A stretch of DNA of 64,000 bases, from positions 36,086,595-36,150,594 of the forward strand of contig CM066989.1 in assembly GCA_033977485.1 (NCBI GenBank), given 5' to 3'. The position numbers and the translations under genes are program-made. The notes beneath the pieces are model-generated. The model ran no database searches. It saw only the letters and a list, made by a program, of their open reading frames with translations, and was not told the origin of the DNA. This DNA comes from Hydrangea macrophylla (Eukaryota; Streptophyta; Magnoliopsida; Cornales; Hydrangeaceae). Shown here in pieces: positions 43,499 through 54,757 of the stretch (within the stretch, counting starts at the first letter, position 1; each line of letters opens with the position of its first letter).

Positions 43499-44567
43499 AT
43501 GGCTTTGGATGATGGCCATCAAGGGATAAGCTCCATTGCTGTGGCCATTGATAAAGACAAGAACAGTTCATACGCTGTTAAATGGGCGATTGATCATTTG
43601 TTGATCTCCAATCCATCTCTCATCCTTATTCACGTCAAGATCAGAAACTTGCAATATCGTAGGTACCCTCTTTCTTTTTCATTGTAGTAGTACTAATTGT
43701 GAGTGAGATGCATCTAATAAGAATCTCCGACAAAACTTTCATATATAGCGGTGCCTATGATCATATATATATTTTTTGTGTCCTTACCATTATTTTAAAA
43801 TTTGATTTTTGCAGAGATTAATGATGGTTCGGCAGATGCAAATGGCGGACTATCTGATGCTGATCCGCAACAGATTTTCAATCCTTACCGTGCATTCTGT
43901 GCACGAAAAGGGGTATGTAATTTGTGGGCCTACAGAACACTGGCATACTGATTTTCTGTGCATTCTGTACACAGATTTTCAATCCTGTACTATTGTTTTC
44001 CTCGTCTTTAAATATCATTAAAAGTAAAAAAAAAAAATATTCAAAACGTCGTAGGAATTCAAGAAAACAAGAAGAGAAAATTCAAACTTTTTTTTTTAAA
44101 ATTTATTTTTCATTTTACTTTCTTTTCCTTCCTATTTTCCTCATCGTCTTCCTTAGTCACCAAACAAATCTTTCATTTTTCCGAAGTAAAACCATGAACC
44201 TAAAAGAGCGTAAGATAAATACGAGAGGATTATAAAATAGAATTTTAAAGGCCATGGAATATGAAGTTATTGGGTGAAGACTTCATATTTTAAAGAGGCT
44301 TAAGATCATAAAAAATCTCAATTGGGACCTTAGAATATTGAGGGTGCATGAATCAAGATGGTTTAATTACCATCAGCCAAATGGTGGCGCAGTCTAAAAA
44401 CTAATACAAACCTGATTTTGAATGGATTTGGAGGGTGTTTCAGATTACAATCAAAGAGGCTATTCTTGAGGACAATACTGATGTTTCTAGAGCACTTTTG
44501 GGTTATATCTCCAGCAACCGTATCACCAGCATTGTTGTGGGGGCATCATCAAGAAATGCTCTTTCCT

Positions 44568-44601
<34 letters not shown>

Positions 44602-47600
44602 ATATATATAGATTATTCAGGCTGGCTTTTCAACCTAAAAAACCCGCGGATCACCCCGCTGAGCTGACCCGCGGTTTTTAGGCTTAAAAGCCCACTGTAC
44701 TCACCCAGTGCGCACTGGAGCCAGACTCTCTATGTATAGATGCACACATATATGTATACATATGCACATTTCACACCAACAAACACATGCAAGAAGTTAT
44801 TCCGGTGAGACCGTCACACCATGTAGTGGTGTGATGCTCCATGGAGCCATGTGCCGCTAAAAATGGTGGGCACATGAGAAGCACTGGAGACATGCGTAGT
44901 TGCTTGAAGGCAGCCACTACTGTCATGTCCCTAAAACAAGGGGCAAATGGCTCCATATTATTGGGACGTCACCAAGGGCAGACACCTCAAATTTTGAAAA
45001 ACTTTTGTTTTATAGGTAGTATTTTGGTCTAATGGTAATTCAGCCCGTTCTATTACTTTGTCCAACACATGTTCTTTTCACTTTTTAATTTAGCCCAACC
45101 CAACTTCTGAAAGAAGAAAAGTTGAATGAAATATATTGGTCCAATTGTAATCTGCTACACTCTAAATATTTGGCCCAAAATTTTTTCTTGCATAACATTT
45201 GGTCCAATACATTTTTCTCTTACTTCTTAGCAATGTTTTGAAAGCTGGATAGTTCGTCGAACCAGCTAGTCTGGTCCGGATTTTAAAACATTGCTTCTTA
45301 GTTTAGTCCGAGCGAAATTGTTTTACCATTATCCGAACTTTACAAATGACAATCATGTTTACAAAAAAAGTGATATTATGCACGTAGGAGCGAAGGAGAG
45401 GATTACCAGCACAAATATCTCAACTCTCAACACGGCCATAATACCTCAAATAGCAAAACTATAACATTTCTGATACAAAAATCCAAAAAAAAAATATTGA
45501 TAGAACCAAAAATAAATGAAAATCCGGTGCGCTGCCCCTGGAAGCCCCTATGGGCTGGCCACTATCTGTATTTCCAGCCCATCCCAATTCAAAAACCATG
45601 GGTCCGCTCATGTCACACCACATCAGTGTGATGACATGTTGTGACGATTTCATTGAATAATTTCTCCACATATATGCATGCTAAAATGAATTTGCTGCTC
45701 AAACAGGAAGTTCTGGAACCATGATGTGCCAACTACCTTGAACAAGTGTGCTCCAGATTTTTGTTCTGTATATGTGATTACAAGAGGGAAGGCACTGTCT
45801 GTCCGACCAGCAGCTCGCCCTGCACCTACTACTCCTCCACGGCTACCACAAGGGCAGCCACTGCATCTGCCTCCCGACCCATCTGAACTAGAGGTTGGAG
45901 CCAGGTACTTCAGGGAAAAAAAAAATTAGTACTAACCAATTTATACTAGTTATTGTGTGCACATGTTATGTGGGTGTGTTGTGTAGTTAATTTACAGATG
46001 AGACTAGAGGGTGATTTGGTAATTTTTCACTCAATATGGTTGTGACAGATTCTGAAATCGAACTTAAATGGCAGTAAATCATACAGCGTAGAATATTCGA
46101 ACAATAAATATAACCACCAACTATTTAGGTGGTTTGGCTCAAAGCCTAAGTCCATTTTAGAAGATGACACGATATCACGGTGAATCGGACGAAAATTGGT
46201 TATAGGTGCACCGTGCATTGCTGCAAAACACTCATAGGCTCCGCCTGGCTCATGGGTTTAGAGAAGTATAAGAAAAGGGAAAGAATAAAAAGAAGGAAAA
46301 CTATTTCCCTAATGCTTTCCCCATTGTTTTCCTCTACTATGCTTAACAACATTGGAAATTAAAGTCTTTGCACAACTTGCTGGAAACTAAAGAAAAGAGA
46401 TATGGAAGTGACTCACAAAGTTGAATTATTATTATTATTATTATTTTTATCTTTACTTAGATCCTATTTTGTTTTCCTTTCTATTTATTTTACCATTTTT
46501 CTTATTAAGCAAGCAACAAAAACTATTTTTCTCACTGTTTCCTTTTCTTCTCCATATCTAGATCCATGAACAAAACAAAACCTTATGGAAACAAGTCATA
46601 AGACAAGACACACACACACACACACACACAAATGTATCTATGTATACGTACTCTCTAATCCTAGAACTCCATTTTTTCTTTTTTCTCAATGAATTCATGA
46701 ACCAAACAAAGCCTTCGGAAAACAATAGTTACACACACACACACACACGTATCTCTCTAACGGTAGGTCATCAACCGGTCAGTTTTGAAGCATTTAACAA
46801 ACTGGGTCGAAAGAAATCAAAATTCTTGTTGAATTTGAACCCCACAAACAAGCATGCTAGGAGAAAGATAATTCTGTGCAATTCTTGAAGAACATTGATC
46901 TCACTTCATTTGCACATTTGGTTAAACAGGGCACAGTCTCTGAAGGGTGGGCTAAAAAGTGGACAGGAGAGAGTGAGGTCCCGAAATTCTCCAACAAATC
47001 TGTCAGCAGGCAATATCAACCTTCCGATTCGGGGGGAAAATAATTCAAATAACCGTAATTCTTTCACTGATGACAGTGATTTCTTGGCACCACTTGACTT
47101 GGGATCAATTGATATCACCGACCAAAACTTAGATTTTACAATGGTTTCAAATTCTCCCCAGATTGCCACTCCAACATCTTCCTCGGTAAATGAAAACAGT
47201 ATATAGTGTACTTAGATCCTGTTTGGTACTGCCATGGAAATAAGATCTTTTCAATAACAGATTTTTGAAAAAGTTTCAAGTTGCTGCTTCTGATTTAAGC
47301 AGTTTTAAGCTTTTAAAGTTGAACAGACTTCTAAAAAAGCTGAGAATCTTTATTTTTTTTTAAATTTTTTTTCCCGACAAATGAACTAAAAATTCACAAT
47401 AATTCCAAATAAATAAGCTAAACCCAAAAACCACTGCCTGATAAAGGAGTCATCGTTCTTATCAAATGATCTGAGCTTGTGAGCTGATTAATTGGCAGAA
47501 AGACAGAGAAGCTGAGATGAACAGGTTGAAGCTTGAATTAAAGCAAACTATGAGCATGTACAACACAGCTTGCAAAGAAGCTGTCTCAGCAAATCAGAAG

Positions 47601-50369
47601 GTAACTTCACACTATAAAAATATTCTACTTTGAAAGTCATAATGAGCTGCCATCTTGGAAAGCAATTAAGGATGCTATCTATAGAAACTCTTTAGCGAAT
47701 ATGGGGCGTGCATTCTCATCAATCATATTTAAGTTATCCTCTTCATTTTCCACTTATTTTGTAGAGGAATTCTAATACAATTTTAAGTTTTTCAATAAAG
47801 CAAGTCTTACTTTTGAATGCATATTTCAAATAAGTTGAAAATGAAGTAGGATAATGCAATTACAAGTAGTGAGAATGCATTACGCAAATGTTGTACCAAA
47901 TACACCTTCAGTTCTTTGAAAAAGTAAAAAGTGTACTAGAATGAATCTTTAAAGTAAGTTGTATATGAAGAGGATGATGCAATTACAAGTAGTGAGAATG
48001 CATTCCGGAAATGTCATTCCAAACGCACCACAAAAAGTCTATTTCTGATTTGATATCTAAACATTGCCATCTCTGTCTTGTAAAACTTGGGAACTTTCTA
48101 AATGTTTTACATAATGAACCACACTCCAGGCTAAAGAGCTGCATCAGTGGAAAATGGAAGAAGCACTCAGACTCGAGCAAGCCCGGCTAGCGGAAGAAGC
48201 AGCTCGTGCCATAGCAGAGAAGGAGAAGGCAAAATGCAAAGCGGCCATTGAAGCAGCCGAGAAGGCCCATAAGCTAGCTGAAATGGAAGCACACAGAAGG
48301 AGGTATGCCGAGCTGAAGGCCAAGAGAGAGACAGAAGAGAAGAATCGAGCATTGCATGTTCTATCAAACAACGATGTCCGTTACAGAAAATACACCATTG
48401 AAGAGATTGAAAAGGCCACCAATCGTTTCTCTGAATCGTTTAAGATTGGTGAAGGTGGGTATGGGCCTGTTTACAAAGGCAAACTTGATCACACCCCAGT
48501 TGCTATCAAAGTTCTTAGACCTGATGCTGCTCAAGGGAGGAAGCAATTTCAACAAGAGGTGATTCTACATTTTTTTTTTAATCTTCGTTAACATAAAAAA
48601 AGCTACTTTGGCTTATGGTTATTCTGTTCATAGCGGGGATTCTTATTGAAATCTAATTAAGTTTGGTGCTCCACTGCTTAAGGTATATAGGGGTTGTGTG
48701 AGAACCGGGTCTACACACTTAAATGTTTGTAATATACTATTTGTTACTCCAAAGTCCATGTCAGATCCAAAAGTTATCATTAAAGCTGTTTAGTCACCTA
48801 CTCTAAAAGCTTAAACGTTAGAGAACGGGCCGACAATGTATATCAAGCTTCCTCAACCCCCTCATGTGCGATGCCATCTCGCACGTGGAGGGGCGACAAA
48901 TTAAGCAAACCAAACGCCATTATGGTGGAGACAAATAACAAAGTGCACACATACATCTGAATGGGGATGGAGATTTGAAGCCAAGACATCCCACAAACAA
49001 GGCTCTGATACCATCTTAGTCACCAGTTACTATAAAAGCTTAAGTTGTTAGAGAATGTGCCCGCCCAACAATGTGTATCAAGCTTGAACAAAAACATGTT
49101 CGATATCATACCAAAGTCAGATCTAGAAAATGAGCTCGAGATTGAACCTGATCTTATGTTTTGCTTTCCCCACGGTGCATCTCAAACCAACGTGACGCTA
49201 AAGAGTCTTTTATGTCCTATGAGTGAACATGATTATTTGGATGACTTTAGAGTGCCCCCCATCACTGTGTTTCTTTCACAATTTTAATCAGAATTTCCTT
49301 TTAGCCTGTAAGGATGCATATTTCCTTCCCACCAGACATTTGAGCAGACTCCAAAAACATAGGCAGAAGAAAACCTAAAGTCCTTAGTTTTGTTAGAACT
49401 CATATTACTGACATATACAGCACATTGCCGGATAGAATATATATTCTTAATATAGATTGTTTGATCTATTCTCCAAAGGTTAAGCTTTTTGGAGCAACTA
49501 GTGACTTAAGACATATATATCATGCAAATTAGGAACAATATTTTGTTTTTCATTGCGATGTGGATACATCGCCAATGTCAATGTATAAATCTCTAACGAG
49601 GTAAATCTCATACATTGTTGTTATCCTTGATGTACAGGTCGAGGTTCTAAGCTGCATTAGACATCCAAACATGGTCCTTCTCTTAGGCGCTTGTCCAGAA
49701 TACGGTTGCTTGGTATATGAGCTCATGAACAATGGCAGCTTAGAAGACCGCCTATTGAGAAAGGGTAACTCCCCTCCAATACCATGGAGAATACGGTTCA
49801 AAATAGCAGCCGAGATAGCAACTGGGCTTCTCTTCCTCCACCAGGCAAAGCCCGAACCCCTTGTTCACCGCGATCTCAAACCAGGCAACATTCTCTTAGA
49901 TCTCAACTACGTGTGCAAAATAAGCGATGTTGGGCTAGCTCGGTTGGTCCCACCTTCTGTAGCCGATAGTGTCACGCAATATCACATGACTTCGGCTGCA
50001 GGAACATTTTGTTACATAGACCCAGAATATCAACAAACGGGCATGTTGGGGATTAAATCAGATGTGTATTCACTTGGGATTATGTTACTTCAAATCATCA
50101 CAGCAAGGCCTCCCATGGGTCTGACTCACCACGTTGAGAGAGCCATTGGGAAAGGAACATTTCAAGATTTGCTCGACCCAACGGTTCCGGACTGGCCCGT
50201 CGAAGAGGCACTTAAATTTGCTAAATTGGCCTTGAAGTGCGCTGAGCTGAGGAAGAAGGATAGACCGGATCTTGGTACAGAAGTATTGCCAGAGCTTAAC
50301 CGGCTAAAAGAACTTGGAATGAACAATAAATCGAGCCAGGTTGGTGATTATTCTTTGAAGATGCGTTAG
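43499..50369 (+). CDS. Receptor-like cytoplasmic kinase with USP-like domain (RLCK IX type), 8 exons
   Basis: Exons are 43499-43658, 43815-43912, 44444-44568, 45707-45904, 46930-47185, 47499-47600, 48130-48558 and 49638-50369. All introns are GT-AG and phases match, giving 2,100 nt and 699 residues. Residues ~10-150 form a universal stress protein-like domain (SIAVAIDKDKNSSYAVKWAI, IVVGASSRNALSW, CAPDFCSVYVI). Residues ~194-279 are Ser/Asn-rich, and ~280-390 a coiled coil (KDREAEMNRLKLEL, then Ala/Glu/Lys/Arg-rich). The kinase spans ~405-675: GEGGYG at 420-425, Lys440 in VAIK, HRDLKPGN at 533-540, DVG (for DFG) at 553-555. The DVG spelling is usual in this family, which should phosphorylate Ser/Thr in the cytoplasm. 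The protein ends after the kinase, without the U-box of the related PUB33/PUB35-type proteins. It appears intact. Confidence 0.92.
44569..45706 (+). other. Intron 3 of the kinase gene with repeats
   Basis: It starts with a (CT)n tract (44571-44600). It holds a segment near 45520-45610 resembling the GGGTCCGC-type elements and a 63-bp MITE at 45231-45293. The short frames inside have no domain. Confidence 0.8.
45231..45293. mobile_element. Tiny 63-bp MITE with 8-bp TSD
   Basis: The ends CAATGTTTTGAAA and TTTTAAAACATTG are inverted repeats. The flanks CTTCTTAG at 45223-45230 and 45294-45301 are a perfect 8-bp duplication. The middle resembles AACCAGCTAGTCTGGTCCGG. It is probably an internal-deletion derivative of a hAT element, lying in intron 3 of the kinase gene. 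Confidence 0.78.
45905..46929 (+). other. Intron 4 of the kinase gene
   Basis: It contains (TTA)n near 46428-46445, (AC)n at about 46606-46631 and 46731-46748, and pieces like TCATGAACCAAACAAAGCCTT that resemble Tourist-type MITE ends. No coding sequence. Confidence 0.75.
48559..49637 (+). other. Intron 7 of the kinase gene
   Basis: It splits the kinase domain just before VEVLSCIRHPNMV. A phrase like GGCTCTGATACCATCTTAG (48999-49018) recalls a retrotransposon PBS or LTR edge, with nothing more to support an element. Confidence 0.8.
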
Positions 50370-52028
50370 AAATATACACAATTATTTGTTAAATTTGATC
50401 TTAGTGTGCTCAGAAATAAATGGAACTAAATTAGTGCATTTGGATAGAAGTTGATAGTCCAATATGCTCCAAAAAAGGCAATCATGGTATTCAACAGAAA
50501 ACTTCATACGAGTTCATCTAGAGGATTATTACTATGGTCGCATGCCACACTATTTACTTGTGTGTTAGAACCTTATGTGAAGATGTGCTGTTGTTTATGG
50601 AAGTGCAGCTGCTACTTGATTGGTTATCAGTTTCTTGGAAAGTTTTCCAGAACTTTTAAGATACCTGCCCTGACATAGCATTAAAATTTCTGGAAAATAA
50701 ACATGAAAATAGATACGGATAGAGGGACATTGATATGAACAGACAAGAACTCGAATTAAAAATTAGAATGCGTACATGGTTTGGATAAGGCAAAATGATT
50801 ATAACATATATCTAGATGACTAATGATTAGGTGTGATTAGAGAATCATATGATCCATAGAAAAAAAAGATGTCTATTTATCTTAAGTATTCCCAATTCGT
50901 AAAAGCGCTCTTCATTTCCAAATGACTCGATTATGAGTTCTAAGAATCTTAATTATCCACGTCATTAAGTGACTCTTGCCTTTTTACCTTATACTTTGTT
51001 TTTCAATGTTTCAACAATATTATGCTTGGTGTCAAATTATTCAGTTGTGTACGTTGAGTCTCTTACACGTACAGCACGGTTATGAATGGAAGACCTAACA
51101 AAATTTTCTTTAAAGTAGGGCAACTCTTTTTGATTTGTCCAACATGTATTGGTGTCCAAATCGGTATCAAACACGGATACATGACCATTTGTAGAGTGTC
51201 TATGATTCCTAGTCTTTCAATAATTGAAAAGCTTACAGATTTGAAGATCACAAGTACGAAGTTCAATTCATCAGGAGGTGCATGTGCAGAAACTTGAACT
51301 ATTAGTTCAAATGTAGGAAACTATGCATGTTTGTGTAATTGGGTGTTTTGAAATATATTGGGTGCTATGAAATAATTCAAAAACCATAATTACACAACTC
51401 AACTCAAATAAAAAATGCCTTATGACATGATTCATTTTCTGATGCATTATTTTTGTTATTTTTGATAATTAGGACTCATGAGGCGGCGAAAAGCAACTCT
51501 AATGGGAAAACAGATCCAACTCTAGACAAATGTGGCATCCATTGAAATTGAAGTTGAAGTTTCACAGACTGAGCTCTAGAACAAGTAACAAGAATGGTGC
51601 TCAAATTGGAAGAAGTGGAAGAAAATTTGTTAGAAATCAAATCAACATTGAAATGAAAGCTTGTTGATATATCCCCAAAATTCTAGAGATCTGTCTTAAC
51701 GTGGGAAAAGTGCTTGAATTGTGTTCTCATCCTCGGATGGTCATCTGTAAATGATACCTGATCTTTTTTTGTATTCTTTTTGTGCTGAGCCAAACTAAGG
51801 AAAATCAAAATGAAAAACATTCATACATTATAAAAGGGAAATTTGTATGGCTATACTTTGAGACTAGTGAGTTCATGAGCTACTTCATATCAATCAAGGG
51901 CGGAACCAAGATTTTGGGCTTGAGGGGCTAAGTTGGTAGTTAGGCTATCCAACATGGCCATACGAAGGTTTGAGGGTAGCGTCCCCAAGGCTTTTTTTTT
52001 TTTTTTGTAACATTTTCGATCTATTGAT
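50370..52028. other. 3' UTR of the kinase gene and intergenic sequence
   Basis: AAATAAATGG near 50415 could be the polyadenylation signal. Further right no gene is recognised; 51480-51780 is less A/T-rich and could be a transcribed relic. 51900-51990 has a GGGCGGAACCAAGATTTTGGG phrase, one end of the GGGTCCGC-type element family, followed by poly-T. Confidence 0.45.
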
Positions 52029-52029
52029 A

Positions 52030-52296
52030 TTCCCTCCTCAAATTAAGAGTGCTTAATCCATTTTTCGATTTCTCATTTTAAGAGTCCTTAGCGCAATCAA
52101 TGTTTTTTAACTATACATTTTCAACTTTACCCTTTATTACGTGAAACTCTCTCACTTTTTCTTTGGCATGGCACTAGAATTTTGAAATTTAAAAAGGATA
52201 ATAATAGAAAGTTGAAAATTTTTACCACAGTCATAGAGTTCCCTTAGAAAAGTAGAATTCTCAAAAAATACTCTTAATATGGGAAATAGGGAGTAT
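52030..52296. mobile_element. Stowaway-like MITE
   Basis: The left end is TTCCCTCCTCAAATTAAGAG and the right end, reversed, TACTCCCTATTTCCCATATT. TA dinucleotides flank both sides. The ends resemble the plant Stowaway consensus CTCCCTCCGTCCC. The interior is A/T-rich without coding capacity. Exact ends are uncertain by a few bases. Confidence 0.65.
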
Positions 52297-52756
52297 ATGT
52301 TTTCGAGCATGAAATTTTATATCAGAGAGGTTATGGTTGTACTATGTAAGGCCTTGTGGTTGTATTGAGAGTTTGAAGGTCTGATGCTCGTAATTTTTCC
52401 TGTATATTGTTCTTTGGCTTTTGTTTTATGACAATGTGTGTTACAATTGTATATAAGCGTGGAACATTTGGTAGAAATTAAAATTTTGGAAAGCCTAGCA
52501 TGTATATATTACTTTAAAAAGTTAGACAGTACACATATATAATTAAAGTTTAGAAATTTAGTAAAAAGTCCCCCATTTGAGATTAATTAAGTTTGAAGGA
52601 CAACCCGTTTTTTTTTGGTCGAAACTCCATGGCCATTGGCTAGTGAAACTTAAAAACGGATCAAGTTTCTATGTTCTAAAAGTAATGTGAAATTTCACAT
52701 AACTTTTTACGTGAAATTTTTCACAATAACTAGTTCAATTTCTCACATCACATAAT

Positions 52757-53125
52757 GTCACGCCCCGGAACAGTAAAAATAGAGAAAATAAATTCCTTTT
52801 TGGGTCCATAGGCAATGACTGGTGAAGACACGTGATTGTCCACACCACATAGTACAAAACAATAAATAAATAAAGTGGCAACAATGAATAATTCTACCTT
52901 CAGGGGTGGCATAACTTAAAGTCAAAATAGAATTTCTAAACTACTACATATTAGAGTCTCGAATCAAACAAAAATGTAAGCTTGATTACCAAAAAATGTC
53001 CGAATACATAAACGAGTAAACTACAATCTGGCCTAATCTTCAATTGGCGTAGACATAGTCATCGGCATAGTAATCCTCCTCCGCCGGATCTTCCTCAGGG
53101 TAACCTCCTCAGCATAGTATTCAAT
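52757..53125 (-). repeat. LTR 3'-end fragment of the chromovirus family, minus orientation
   Basis: It starts TGTCACGCCCCGGAACAG and follows the chromovirus LTR (27976 onward) through CAATTGGCGTAGACATAGTC and TCGGCATAGTAATCC, then stops matching near 53115-53125. It is more diverged than the two LTRs of the full element. Confidence 0.75.
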
Positions 53126-53455
53126 GCAATCGATTGCATGAAGCACATGACCAAACTCAACTGATTGAATATGATAATCTATTGCATGCACTGTAATTTG
53201 GATTATGGCTTGCATGCTAAAAATATTATTGTACCTCATGAACTCTTGTAACTTACACTGTATTTTATGACTTGCATATGATATACTAATTTTGTATGTG
53301 GTGTCTTGGACTTGTAAATATTCTTTGGGTGCCCTTCTTTTAGGTTCTCAAAACTTGGCAACTTAAATATTAAAAGGGAACATTTTTAGGACTCCAAATA
53401 GAAGAATACAAACAGTGTCTAACTTAATCGATTAAACAGTACAATCGATTGAGTG

Positions 53456-54757
53456 AGAAAAGGCCCGGCTCTGGGCATAGGTGAGCAAAGCCAATGCCTA
53501 CGACCCTCAACTGCAGTGCTAATTTTAGGGCCTCATCATCCATTTCCAAAAAGACATTGAGCTCAAGTTTTAGCCTAATTACAAATGCACTTAACAAAAC
53601 TTCCCAAATAAACCCCATCCATGAACTTAACTTGCGTACACTTCGTTTCTCTCTGCCACAGTGTTCACATTTTTTTTTGGGCTCTCTCTCTCTCCAGTCC
53701 ATCCATGGAGCTTCCCATACGTTCTCTTCTTCATCCACCCCTACCAACACATACACCTTCCACCATCACATTCCCTTCATCCCCAAACAAATACCACTGA
53801 AACCCCCATCACTTTCCACCTGCAATCCATTCCGCCCCCACAAAACCAATTCTACACATAATTATGTACAATCAGACCTAAAAAAAAATCGTGTTCGGGG
53901 ATGGGCGGACCATAAGAGGTGCTCGGAGGGGCCCTAGCTCCCGCAAAGTTTTTCAAAATTATGATTTAGCCTACAAAAATTTTAAAAATTATAAATACTA
54001 TGCATATTGGCCCCTACAAAATTTTGAAAATATTTGTTATGTATAACAGTATATGTAATTGTATAAATTTAAAATAAATTTACATATTGACTCCTCTAAA
54101 TTTATCTTTTTCTTATACTTACGCAACACTAGTTATAATCAAACACACCCTAAACTATCAGTTGAGTCATGATATCTAAAGAAAGAGAAGTTGAAATAAA
54201 TTTGCCGCATGTAATCAATCACATATAAAATGTTTGGCTAAATACCTTTTCTTTTCAACTTTAAATTTAGCCCAACCCAAATTGTTTTAATATCAACACA
54301 ACCTTTACAAATTAAAATCAATGACCATCACTTATTAATATTGAATAAAAAAGTGATAAAATGCAGGCTGTGGCGTAATTATAAAAAGAATAGGGAGATA
54401 GGAAGATCAAAACCGCTTATACAATATAGGAATTGCTAGCACAAAATCTCTTAACTCTCTCAAAACGGCAAAAAAAAAACCTCTGAGAGCAAAAAGTAAT
54501 TTTTTTGATATAAAAAAATTTATATCCAAATTTTTTTCCCCGGGGGCGCTGCCCCGAACCCCCGAGTAAACCTATTTTCTAATGGACCTAATCCAATAAA
54601 CTTGCCCCCCCCCCCCCCCCCCCCCCCCTGCCCAATGCACATTCTTGGGTCCGCCACTAATCTTGGGGGCGCGGCCCCCGAACATCCGCATAGCCTCAGG
54701 GTCCCTATTTTCGAGTTTGCCTTGGGCCCCTAAACTCTCAAGACTGGCCCTGAGTAA
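53456..54757. mobile_element. Composite insertion with GGCCCGGCTCTGGGC-like ends (candidate)
   Basis: It interrupts LTR-like sequence: CAATCGATTGAGTGAG lies directly left and CAATCGATTGAGTGAG again just right. The left edge is GGCCCGGCTCTGGGCATAGG; the right edge, reversed, CAGGGCCAGTCTTGAGAG. Inside, 53895-54670 looks like a further GGCGGACC-type element, with GGGGGCGCTGCCCCGAACCC phrases and a C24 run at 54605-54628. The 147-codon plus-strand frame at 53494-53937 has no recognisable domain. Boundaries and nesting are tentative. Confidence 0.45.
54605..54628. repeat. (C)24 homopolymer
   Basis: A run of 24 C bases. Long poly-C is rare and prone to length error in assembly. Confidence 0.95.

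Noticed and set aside
48999..49018. GGCTCTGATACCATCTTAG in kinase intron 7 as a retrotransposon PBS
   Set aside because: The core matches the initiator-tRNA complement, but no LTR edge, gag or TSD could be found around it.
51480..51780. Possible small gene or ncRNA downstream of the kinase
   Set aside because: Base composition is gene-like but no long frame, domain or splice pattern was found; left as unassigned.
53494..53937. 147-codon plus-strand frame, at first sight transit-peptide-like (Ser/Thr-rich)
   Set aside because: There is no domain; it runs through a repeat-family boundary into known repeat phrases and has no supporting promoter or splice context.
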